From contig DASXUK010000046.1 of the NCBI GenBank assembly GCA_036504875.1, forward strand, positions 62,001 to 126,000: a stretch of DNA of 64,000 bases. Reading direction: 5' to 3'. How positions within the stretch are numbered: position 1 is the first letter of the stretch; every line of letters begins with the position of its first letter. This stretch comes from JACPFJ01 sp036504875. GTDB lineage: Bacteria > Desulfobacterota > Desulfuromonadia > Geobacterales > Pseudopelobacteraceae. Made by a program: the position numbers and the translations under genes. Under the pieces are notes generated by a model that saw only the letters and a program-made list of their open reading frames with translations, did not search any database and was not told the origin of the DNA. Shown here piece after piece: positions 1 to 9,500 of this stretch.

Positions 1-3000
1 ACTCCGAAATTGACATATTTATTGCCATTGCTGGCTGCTCCGTTAGTGTCGTAGAGGCTCAACTCATAGGTATACCAAGGAGCGCCGCCACCATCATATG
101 GTTTGGAGAAGATATACGAATTATGTGGTGCATCGGCTGGGCAATAGTACCACAGTTCCACGGTTATAGAGCCATCCAACGAGCCGGTGACCGGACCGAT
201 GTCAAGGGACGAGTTTGCATAATCATCCACCCTTACATACCCGGTGAGACCATCAAGACTCAGCACGTTGGAGGTGCCATAGTAAGAAGTGTCACTGACA
301 ACAGCGGCGCTGTTGACACCGGCTGTGCCGACCAGAGTGCCGTTCATTCCTCCGCCGCTCTGATCGAGAGTGACATGGTTCACACTCTGGTTGGTATCAC
401 TTGTGCCTGTCTCGTTGAATGGCCAGAAACCGGCCAGCCCTGGGCCGAATAGCCAGTTTGTGTTGCTGACGGGACCGGCGGATGGGTTGTTGGAGTAAAT
501 ATCAATGCTGTTATTGGCACCGGACTTGAACCAGACCGTGGCCGTGGCGGAGACACCGCTGCCGGTGATGCCCTGGATCCAGTAAGGGAGTTCCTGAGTG
601 GCCGTGGAGTCGAAGAAACGTAAGGAATTAAAAATCGTCGCGTCACTGCCGCCCAATTGGCTTGCAGTCAAGGTCATCTTGGTTATGAAATTGGCAATGA
701 AGCTGCTGCCGAAGTTGAGCGTGGCCTTATTGCCCCATGTACCGCCCCCGTCTCCGCTCAGTTTGCCGCTGTTGACCGCCTTTATCCGGTAGTTGTAAGC
801 GGTGTTGTTGCAGCCCCCTGTATCGTTGAAACTGGTCGTATTGGCTGGAATGGAATTGGCCGTTACGGGGCTGTAGGTACAGCTTGAGGCGAGGCATCTT
901 TCGAGCTGGAATCCGGTTTCGGAAAGTGTGTTATCTAACCAGGTCAGATTAACCTGGGTGGTGTTAGGCGCTGTGGCGGCCAGAGTCGAAGGCGCTGTGA
1001 TGGTGGTGGCGGTTACTGTGACTGTGTTGGAAGGCGTGCCGGTCCAGCCGCCGCTCCAGCCGGGGGTAGCGCTGCAGGTATTAGCGGAGGTTTTGTAGGG
1101 GTATACCCGGTAGGTATAGGTAAAGCCTTGCGTGAGCCCGGTGTCGCTGTATGTGGAGACGCCGGAAGTGGGGAGTGTGATCGGCGCAGCGCCGGAAGGG
1201 TCGCATACAGATCCGTCGGTAGTGCTGCAGCGCTGTATTTTGTAGCCGGTCTCATCGTAGGCGCTGGCTGCCCACGCAATGTTGATCTGATTCTCCGATA
1301 CCCTGGTTGCCGTGAGGTTGTAGTACGGCGTCATTGTTATGTCATCCACGGATCCGGAACCTTGCGGATAGTACTGCGGTACATTGGTGTCCGCCGTTGA
1401 TCTGTTGATGTATGCCCTTAACGAGTTGGTTCCGGTGAGCGTACTGGCTGCATCCATGCTTAATTTGTCGCCGGACGCTGTGTCGTGCCAGGCATTATTG
1501 TTAAAGCTGTTGTTGAAACCGGCCGGATTGTGATCGATAACGGTCTGGTTGGACGAAGTGATAGCCTGGCTGCCCAGATTTACACTAAGCGCACCTACTG
1601 TAAGATTTGCTTTCATGGCCGCGGTGATGGTGTACCTGCCGCCTGCCCTAGTCAGTACTGGCTGTCTTCTGCCCACCAGTTGTCTCGCGACGGTCATGTT
1701 GCTGCCTTGGGCTGCAGTTGCGTTGCCATAGTAGACATATATCCCGGTGGCATTGGAAGGGGTCTTGAACCAGAACGTGGTCGAGGTGATGGAACCGCTA
1801 ACCAGCAGGCACGGCAGTTCAGCATGGCCAATGCTGTCGTAGATGCGGACATCCTGGAAATTCACCTGCGGTTCGCTGCCGTCCGTGATTGCACTGTTCC
1901 TGGGAATGGCAATCGCATAGAGCGTATTCACTGCCAGCACGGCAGGTGTGGTAACGCTGATCAGCTTCCTGCTTTTCCATCCCGACCCATCGCCCAGGCT
2001 CTGGAAGGGGGAACCGTCATTCAGGGTGCTCCCTGTCACCGTGGCCGAAAGATTTGTAGTTATGGCTGTAGGGGCAGTAAGGATATTTTTCCAGATTGAG
2101 CTGCCGCCGGTGACGGCGCTGTTGTCAATGTTAAACATCAATGCCTTGGGGTGGCTGCCGTCAACACCGACAGTGCCGCCATAAAAATATGGGGGGTTTG
2201 AGCCGACCCTGCCCCACCAGGTCATGGCCGGGTCGCTACCCTCAAAATCACCATCCATTATCGGGTTGTCGACTGTGGGAAGCATCACCCAGGTCGTGGC
2301 CGAGAAAGCCGATGACCAGACGGCGCCAGCGGTGGTATTTTTGGCCTGAACCCGGTAGTAATAACTAATGCCGGGACAGGCCGAGGTGTCGGTATAGCTG
2401 GTTGCGGTTGCCCCTGACACAGTTGTGGGAAAAGGGTTGCCATCGCTTACGAAAGTAGTGAGGCAGCTTGGACCAGCGCTACAACGATCAACGACAAACC
2501 CGGTCGGAGCTGTTATATAGGCCGGGATGCCCCAGGTGAGTAAAACGGAGGTGGTGCCGGTAGCCACGGCGCCATAGCCTGTCTCGGCGGTTTGATTGGA
2601 GTTCAGGCGGGCAACAACCGGCTCTGGAGGGGTGCCTGTTGTTATCGTGGTGTTCATCCAGCGGGAGTAGGTCGATCCATTCTTGGCCCGCAGGCCGTAA
2701 CAGTAGGAGGTGTTACTGGCTAGGCCGGTCTCGCCCCAGGTGAGGGTGCCGATGCCCAAATTAACGGGGGTGATGCCGTTCCAGTCGTAGTCAAAGGAGG
2801 GGCATGCGCCGTCCTTTCTCGCCACCTGAAAGCCGTCGCTCTGCCGCGAGTTGTTGCTCCAGTTCAAGGTAGTAGCGGTATAGGTCGAGGAGGCAGAGGT
2901 TATGGTGGGGACCTGGAGAGCATCGCCATCGATCTTAAGGACGATATAATCGGCATTGCTGCCGGACTGGGTCATCCCGGCCACGAAGATCTCGCCCAGA

Positions 3001-6000
3001 TAGTTAGCGGCGATACCGTAGGGCCTGTCGGTGGTGTTAGCTGCGCCGTACAGGGTGGTGTTACCGATTATGTTCCCCTGCCAGTCAACCTTGAAGGCCA
3101 GGATGTCCTGGTTTTCGCCGGCGTCGGTGGTCTTGGCGGTGATGTAAACGTTGCCAGACCTGTCCAGGGTCATCTCGGACATATCCTCGTCGCTCGCCTC
3201 CCGCAGCAGGGTCTTCTGCCATGCCACATCGCCGGCATTCACTGTTGTACCGCTGTTCAGCGTGCGGTCGCTGGTATAGTAACGAATCAGGTGTATGTCG
3301 TGATTACCGGTGTCGGTTAGCTGGTTGCCGCCAACTACTACAGTTTTGTCAATGGGATCATACTTGACCGACACCGCCTCGTCGTTGCCCCCGGCAGGGC
3401 CATTGTATTCCCTGTGCCATTGCAGAAGGCCATTCGCATCATATTTGATGGTAATGAAGTCCGTGTTCCCTTGGGCGTTGGTCATATAACCAGCAACATA
3501 AATATTTCCCTGCTCGTCCACGGTCAGGTCGTTGGCCTCATCGTCATAATGCACGCTCCCGCCAATACCCCCTTCATTCACCCCGTCAAAGGTATGTGAC
3601 CAGAGCAGTGTACCGTTGGAGGCTGCAAATTTGGCGGTATAGATATCGTAGTCGATACGCCCTCCGGTCGTATTCTTGGTAAAACCGGTGACGATCACGT
3701 TGCCCTGGGGATCGAAGGCAACCGCGATCGGTTCGTCATCCGCTCCATTATCGATGCGCTTTTCCCAATAACCGCCGGCAGTGGGGCCGCCCGGCGTACC
3801 CGATGGATAATAGAGGAGATAGATGTCATAATTGATAGCGGCATTAATTCCCCTGCCGATGACGGCAACATTGTTGTTGGTATCCACGGCCATTGCAATT
3901 CCCTCGCTGCCGTGGTCCGAACTGCCCGGGCCGTTGTACTGGTGTTCCCACTGCTCCTGGCCGGTCGTAGGGTCGGAGGCCGGGTTGGATTTGTATTTGA
4001 TGGTATACATGGACTCCGCGTATCCTGAAATGCCGGGGTCATAAAGCCAGGAACGGCCGGAAACGATGACCTGGTTATTCTTGTCCACTGCCACGCAGGC
4101 CGCCACGTCTGTCTGGTCGTCGCTGTTGTAGCGCTGGCTCCAGAGCTTGCTCATGTTGCCACGATCCATTTTGATGGTGTAGTAGTCCAGGTCTCCGGCA
4201 TTGCCGTTGTGAACGGCAATGCTCCTGCCGGTCACCAGCGGGTTTCCGTCGACCGGGCTGGTGGTAATGGCCAGGGCATAGTCCTCACTGTTAGCCACGC
4301 CATTGTAGCGGTAGGTGTAACCGGGGGTTGGATCGGCAATGGTTGTGCTGGAAACCAGCTGCGTTATGGCGTGGGCGGTGTTGCTCGGATACGTAACCAG
4401 GGTGGCGTTGCCGAAAACATTGTCAGGACCGGTGTAGGCCTTGACCCGGTAGAAGTAGTACTTATCCGGGGCTAGGCCGGTATCGGTGAGGCTGACAATC
4501 GTCTTGCCGCTCACCACCGAAATAGAGATGACGCCACTCACCACATCCGGATTGGTGAAATCGCACGCCGTTACGTGATCGCCGGGCGTTGCACATCGCT
4601 CGACGCGGAAGTAGTGGGTGGGGGTGGCTGTGTTGTTGTCCTGCCAGGTCAGGCTTATGGAGTTGTTGGAAGCGGCCGTGGCAGTCAGGTTGCTCGGCGT
4701 TTCCAACTCCCCCCTTTCGTATTTGACCACATAGTAGTCGTAGTCGTCCTGGTCAAAAATATAGTAGTTATCGCCGTTGGCAGTGGCTATGCCGTTGAAT
4801 AGGGTGAAGGTATAGTTGGTTTTAGAGTTTGCAGTTATCCTCTGAAACAGGCCACTGCTGCTGCCGCTGGTCATCATGATGTAATAGTTTTTCCACAGAT
4901 CGTCATTCCAGCTAATGCTGCCGTCCCGGAGTAGCTTTTCACTCACTGTCGATGCGGCGGTCGTATGGGAGGAACCAAGCGGCCCGGTTTCGTTTACAAA
5001 ACCGGCGACGTAGGGTTGGCCGGTGGCGTCGAGGCCGATGCCCACCGCTTTGGAATAAAGATCGGCAACACCATGAAAGTCACTGGTCCAGAGCTGATAA
5101 CCGGTACTCTTGCGGTATTTTATGGTACGGAATCTAACGATATTGGTAACGCCAGCGCCGGGATAGGTCGAACTGCCGGTGACAAACAGGTTGTCTTGTC
5201 CGCTGATGCTTGATCCTATGATGGCGGCGGGTATGTCCATATTGTTGCTGCCGGAGCTAAAGAGCGCGTCCCAGCTTTTCTGAGGTGTACTTACGGCTGC
5301 ATTGTAACGTGCAGTGTAGATCCTGTATTTGTAATCGCTGTCGAGTGCGGAGCCGGTGATGTAGACGCTATCGTCGGCCTTGTCGATGTACAGACCTTTG
5401 GGCTGGGCGTCATTGTTTAAATAAATCTGTTCCCAGAGTTTATCGCCCGCGTTCTTGCCGCTGCATGGTCCGGCGCTGCTGGTGCAGTATTTGACTGTGT
5501 AGATGTTCTTGGATAAGCCTATGGTTGCGTTGCTGTTGCCGGAGTAGCCGGTCGCCACGATGTGACCCTGGGAGTCAAGGCCCACGTAAAGGCCGCTGTC
5601 GTTGTATGAGTACCCCACAGGAGGGCTGGCAATGGCATATTGCCAGCTCCGCACGGGGCTACCGCTCAGATCGTACTGGACGGTCTTGAAATACTGCTGG
5701 GTTTGGTCAGCGCTCTGCACCTGGCCGGTCACGGCCAGGATGCCCTGGGCGACGTCAACAACAATAGATTCCACCTGGCCCTGGGTATTGTTCAAGGCGG
5801 TAGGTAGCTGCCATGCCGGGGTGCCATCGGAACATTTGTATTTGAGCAACATGATACATTTCTTGCCGCTGTATACGGATGAGCCCCCCACGTAAACATG
5901 ATAGTCACTGCCTTCAGGGTGGTCCTTGTGAATGGAAATAGACGTGGCAAGACTGTCCGCTCCTGCTACCACGCCGTTAAAGGTCTGCGACCAGCCGCTC

Positions 6001-6470
6001 GCGCTGTACGGGTCGCTCCCGCTCTGGGCGCTGTCGTAACGCAGGGTGAAGACCATAGGGCTGGGGTAGCTGATGACACCGGTAACATAGACGTTGCCGT
6101 CTCCATCCACCGCCACCGCCTTGGGAGAGACGTCGAAATTGGGAATCTTGTAGGCTTTGCGCCATATTGGAGCACCGCCGGGAGATACCTTGACCGTGTA
6201 GCACTCTGTGGTGGCGCTGCCGGGCAGGGTTTGGTAGCCTGTTATGATGGTGTTCCCCAGGGAATCCATTACCGAGGCGACCGGCTCCTGTTTGCCCGGC
6301 ATCCTTCCCAACGACGAGGACACGTTGCGGAAGACGCTGATCTGGTCGCCGCCATTGACAAAGGCCGAGGAAGGAGTTGGCAAGAGCAAGAGAAGGGCAA
6401 ACAGGGCCGCAAGAAGAAGTTGGCTTTGTTTTATATCATTGCGCATGTCGCTGGGGTTGGTTCCTTTCAT
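1..6470 (-). CDS. Giant secreted SBBP beta-propeller / FnIII / DUF2341 / LamG protein (3' end outside window)
   Basis: The reading frame is open from an ATG at 6470 to the left edge, more than 2,156 codons, with no stop. A GGAG/GAGG ribosome site precedes the ATG. The protein starts with a signal peptide (Lys/Asn-rich start, Leu/Ala core, Ala-rich cleavage region near residue 36). Residues about 50-580 and 710-1180 hold repeated units of the type V.D..GN.YVTG, the SBBP beta-propeller signature. Fibronectin type III-like domains with paired cysteines (V.RC...C) lie near 590-690, 1180-1390 and 1710-1890. DUF2341-like segments (WFK..., YYGN) are near 1490-1570 and 1910-2000, and a LamG-like domain starts near 2000. 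The make-up suggests an extracellular adhesion or polymer-binding protein. It lies 55 bp downstream of the multiheme cytochrome on the same strand, so co-transcription is likely. The exact function is unknown, and the left edge cuts the C-terminus, including any anchoring or secretion signal. Confidence 0.88.
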   Translation of the reverse strand, partial: MKGTNPSDMRNDIKQSQLLLAALFALLLLLPTPSSAFVNGGDQISVFRNVSSSLGRMPGKQEPVASVMDSLGNTIITGYQTLPGSATTECYTVKVSPGGAPIWRKAYKIPNFDVSPKAVAVDGDGNVYVTGVISYPSPMVFTLRYDSAQSGSDPYSASGWSQTFNGVVAGADSLATSISIHKDHPEGSDYHVYVGGSSVYSGKKCIMLLKYKCSDGTPAWQLPTALNNTQGQVESIVVDVAQGILAVTGQVQSADQTQQYFKTVQYDLSGSPVRSWQYAIASPPVGYSYNDSGLYVGLDSQGHIVATGYSGNSNATIGLSKNIYTVKYCTSSAGPCSGKNAGDKLWEQIYLNNDAQPKGLYIDKADDSVYITGSALDSDYKYRIYTARYNAAVSTPQKSWDALFSSGSNNMDIPAAIIGSSISGQDNLFVTGSSTYPGAGVTNIVRFRTIKYRKSTGYQLWTSDFHGVADLYSKAVGIGLDATGQPYVAGFVNETGPLGSSHTTAASTVSEKLLRDGSISWNDDLWKNYYIMMTSGSSSGLFQRITANSKTNYTFTLFNGIATANGDNYYIFDQDDYDYYVVKYERGELETPSNLTATAASNNSISLTWQDNNTATPTHYFRVERCATPGDHVTACDFTNPDVVSGVISISVVSGKTIVSLTDTGLAPDKYYFYRVKAYTGPDNVFGNATLVTYPSNTAHAITQLVSSTTIADPTPGYTYRYNGVANSEDYALAITTSPVDGNPLVTGRSIAVHNGNAGDLDYYTIKMDRGNMSKLWSQRYNSDDQTDVAACVAVDKNNQVIVSGRSWLYDPGISGYAESMYTIKYKSNPASDPTTGQEQWEHQYNGPGSSDHGSEGIAMAVDTNNNVAVIGRGINAAINYDIYLLYYPSGTPGGPTAGGYWEKRIDNGADDEPIAVAFDPQGNVIVTGFTKNTTGGRIDYDIYTAKFAASNGTLLWSHTFDGVNEGGIGGSVHYDDEANDLTVDEQGNIYVAGYMTNAQGNTDFITIKYDANGLLQWHREYNGPAGGNDEAVSVKYDPIDKTVVVGGNQLTDTGNHDIHLIRYYTSDRTLNSGTTVNAGDVAWQKTLLREASDEDMSEMTLDRSGNVYITAKTTDAGENQDILAFKVDWQGNIIGNTTLYGAANTTDRPYGIAANYLGEIFVAGMTQSGSNADYIVLKIDGDALQVPTITSASSTYTATTLNWSNNSRQSDGFQVARKDGACPSFDYDWNGITPVNLGIGTLTWGETGLASNTSYCYGLRAKNGSTYSRWMNTTITTGTPPEPVVARLNSNQTAETGYGAVATGTTSVLLTWGIPAYITAPTGFVVDRCSAGPSCLTTFVSDGNPFPTTVSGATATSYTDTSACPGISYYYRVQAKNTTAGAVWSSAFSATTWVMLPTVDNPIMDGDFEGSDPAMTWWGRVGSNPPYFYGGTVGVDGSHPKALMFNIDNSAVTGGSSIWKNILTAPTAITTNLSATVTGSTLNDGSPFQSLGDGSGWKSRKLISVTTPAVLAVNTLYAIAIPRNSAITDGSEPQVNFQDVRIYDSIGHAELPCLLVSGSITSTTFWFKTPSNATGIYVYYGNATAAQGSNMTVARQLVGRRQPVLTRAGGRYTITAAMKANLTVGALSVNLGSQAITSSNQTVIDHNPAGFNNSFNNNAWHDTASGDKLSMDAASTLTGTNSLRAYINRSTADTNVPQYYPQGSGSVDDITMTPYYNLTATRVSENQINIAWAASAYDETGYKIQRCSTTDGSVCDPSGAAPITLPTSGVSTYSDTGLTQGFTYTYRVYPYKTSANTCSATPGWSGGWTGTPSNTVTVTATTITAPSTLAATAPNTTQVNLTWLDNTLSETGFQLERCLASSCTYSPVTANSIPANTTSFNDTGGCNNTAYNYRIKAVNSGKLSGDGGGTWGNKATLNFGSSFIANFITKMTLTASQLGGSDATIFNSLRFFDSTATQELPYWIQGITGSGVSATATVWFKSGANNSIDIYSNNPSAGPVSNTNWLFGPGLAGFWPFNETGTSDTNQSVNHVTLDQSGGGMNGTLVGTAGVNSAAVVSDTSYYGTSNVLSLDGLTGYVRVDDYANSSLDIGPVTGSLDGSITVELWYYCPADAPHNSYIFSKPYDGGGAPWYTYELSLYDTNGAASNGNKYVNFG

Positions 6471-6525
6471 GGCCTCACTCCGGTCATCATAAATGTGAAT
6501 ATTGATCCTTCCAGCTCCACTATTG

Positions 6526-9500
6526 CTACCATGGCGTTACCTTGTTCCAGTAATTCGAATTCGGCCATTGTGACGGAGCCTTGTCGTTACTGTCGTTCCA
6601 ACTATTACCACTATCATAATGAGGCCACATATCCTGCGCGGGAATAGTAGGCCTGGTGATATGACAGGCTGTATCCGCGGCTGGAATCGGATAAGTTTGA
6701 CCAAAATAATAGGTGTTTTGTCCTTTCGTGTCCGCCCCGTATATCGAGGCGATCGGATAGCCGCGCAACTGATCGTTCCAAACCTGATAGGAACGAATAC
6801 CTACGCCGTCGGCAGGATAGGGAGCCGATAACGTCTTCCTGGAAACCCATGCTTCTCCGCCGCTTGACCGCCCCGCGCGATGGTTATAATCCAGGCAGCT
6901 AGTTTGCATCAGCCGCGGCAGCCCTGAATTGTGCGGCTCGTGGCACTTGGAGCAGGTGAACGAGTGCTCCTTGTTCGTGCCCCACCCTTTGTTCGATGCG
7001 TGGACCCGTGCCACGCTCGACCAGCGGGCCTGGTTCGGACGATAGGCGCTGGTGCCGTTGATATTGCTGGTGTAGCGCCCCATCAGGGCCGTCTTGGCAT
7101 GGCAGATCATGCAGAGCCCCGCAAACTGCGCGTCGCTCTCGGATATCCTTTTCACGCTGCCCCCCCTGCCGTAACCGGTGGTACTGCTGGAAGTGCCGAA
7201 GGTATTCCGGTCGATATTGTAGGTGACTGGCGGAGCGTTAACGGTGGTGTTACTGTTGGGGGAATTTCGCCATTGGCCGCTATTTCCCGCGAAATGAGCG
7301 GTACCCCAGGCACGATTGGAGCCGGTGGTAGGGCTCGGATGGCTGGCAGTATCTGCATTGGTCGGATCGGGCGGCGGGAAGTCATCCTTGTAGGGTGACG
7401 AAAGCCAGGTCCCCTTCAGCATCGGCACGCCGTATTGCCGGTTGGCCCCCAGGGTCGGGCTGACGCCGTGCGGATCGTGACAGGGGGTGCACAGGCCATT
7501 GATGCTATCTGCAGGGGTAGTGGACATGGCACTGGTTTTATGCATGTGCCCCCCCTGGATATTCTTGTTCTGTTTAAAGGTAAAACTATTTACGCCGCCG
7601 CCCAGTTTGTACACCGCCCCTACTGTCGGATCGGTATAATTACGGTCGCCGAAGCGCCAGCCATCCCGGTAGCTCTTGATCGGCAGGCTGGCGCCGAAGG
7701 TTGATTGGTATCCCCAGGGCGTGCCGTTGCCGGAGGCTGCCTTGACTGCCGTCATATGACAGTCGAAGCATAATCCGGCCCCCTCATTGTACGGGTTGAT
7801 GATCGTGCTGTTAAAAGTCGAGGTTCCGCCTGCCGCTGGAGCGTATTTGACCTTGTAACCTGCAACTCCCCTGCTCGTCTCCTTCAGGTTGCCCCCTCTG
7901 GTGCCGCTGTAGGAGAGGTAACTGGAGGTGATCCCGCCTGCCTTTGAACCGTGGGAATTGTGGCAGTCGAAGCACTGCACATTCTGCCGCACGCTGCTCA
8001 TGCCACTGAATCCGCCTCGAGAGTTGTTGATGTTGGAATCGGTTCCAGTGTTAGGGTCCCAGCCCCCTTGGTTATTAGCGGCATTGCCATGGGCCGAAAG
8101 CGCTTTGGTGACCCGATATTTCACGTTTACATTCGGAAAGACAGAGGGATCGTATTTGCCCCACTTGGTTACATTTTGATTGCTGTAGCGGGCAGCGATG
8201 CTCTGCCGATCCCAGGCGTACTGGCGGGGAGTCTTACAGTCGCCAAAAGGTTTGATTAAATTATTCTGGTCGCTGTGGCATCCCAGACAGTGATTGGTGA
8301 CTTTGGCGGCTTCCCTGCGTTCGGTATTTATGTATTGGCTGGACATGTTAGCGGACACGAATTGAACCGCAGTGGCCCGGCCGACAGCAGAGGAGACGGT
8401 GCGGTAGGTGGTCGGCCTGACGCCGGAGCCGTAGATCACCAGATCGACCTTTTTACCTTTCTGGGAGGTGTAGGTCTTGAAGCTGTACCCTTCGTGGTAG
8501 TCCGAGTCGACCGTCCCGGCGCTGGTCGCCTCCCAGTGACATTGGTAGCAGACCTTATTGGTGACCGTTACCCCCTGGACATGGTGCGATTGCCCCCTGA
8601 ACTGCCCCAGGACATCTGCGCGAGAAAATAAAACTCCAACATGGCACTTGGTGCAGTCAACCGGCAGACCGAAGGCGGAATGTCGCGGCACCGGCTTGTT
8701 TTGATGGCAGGAATTGCAGGACTGGCCATCGGCGTGGCTGTCGGTAAAGCGGTGCTCGTGGCATTTTGTACAGGCGGTGCCGCTGTTGTGACCGTCGCCG
8801 CTGATGCTGCCGGAAGTCGGGTTATAGTAGTGACCGGAGGCATGGCAGACATTGCAGATGCCGTCCACCGTGGTTGCGCCGGATCTCTTGCTGGTCAGGG
8901 CATAGTCCAAGCCGGTAACCGTCTGCCTGAAATACACCAGCGACTGATTGTAGGTCCCGTTGACCTTCTTCGTCGGTATCCCGAACTTCCCGTCCGACTC
9001 GGTGGTGACCTTGTCGTGGATCATGTAGATGTTACTGTCGCCATGGGGGTCATGGCAGTCCCAGCAGAACTTACCCCCCTTCCATTTGCCCTGGGCGGCG
9101 CCGGTCATGTTGAGCCATCCACCAGATTTAAGGAAGCCTTGGTAATGCTTATGGCCGAAGTGAGCCGAGGAGGCTTTAGCCTTCTGCGGCTTGATGTATC
9201 CGGTGCCGGGATCGTAACCGAGCTTGTATTTTTTGGGGATGCTGATGTTGGTGAAGGTAGCATCTGTGTAAACTAGATTTCCGCTGGCATTTTTTACACC
9301 GTGACAGCCGGCGCACTTGTTGTTGCTGTCATCGTCATGACATTGCAGGCAGACTCCCATCATCTTGTATTGGTTCTTCACATCCGCCTTCTGAGTATTG
9401 CTCCAGGTAATGTCGGAACCGGTGTTGTGGGTCCAAACATCACTGGGATGGCAGGGGGTCGCCTGGTTAGTCAGGCAGGAAGTACCTGAAAAACCATTGT

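Noticed and set aside
123..2368. Many plus-strand frames in the first 2.4 kb
   Set aside because: The minus strand is one continuous frame with FnIII, DUF2341 and LamG features; the plus frames are shadows.
5898..6647. A 249-codon plus-strand frame across the cytochrome/propeller junction
   Set aside because: It crosses two real minus-strand genes and their ribosome site, and its product is low-complexity and unlike any protein.
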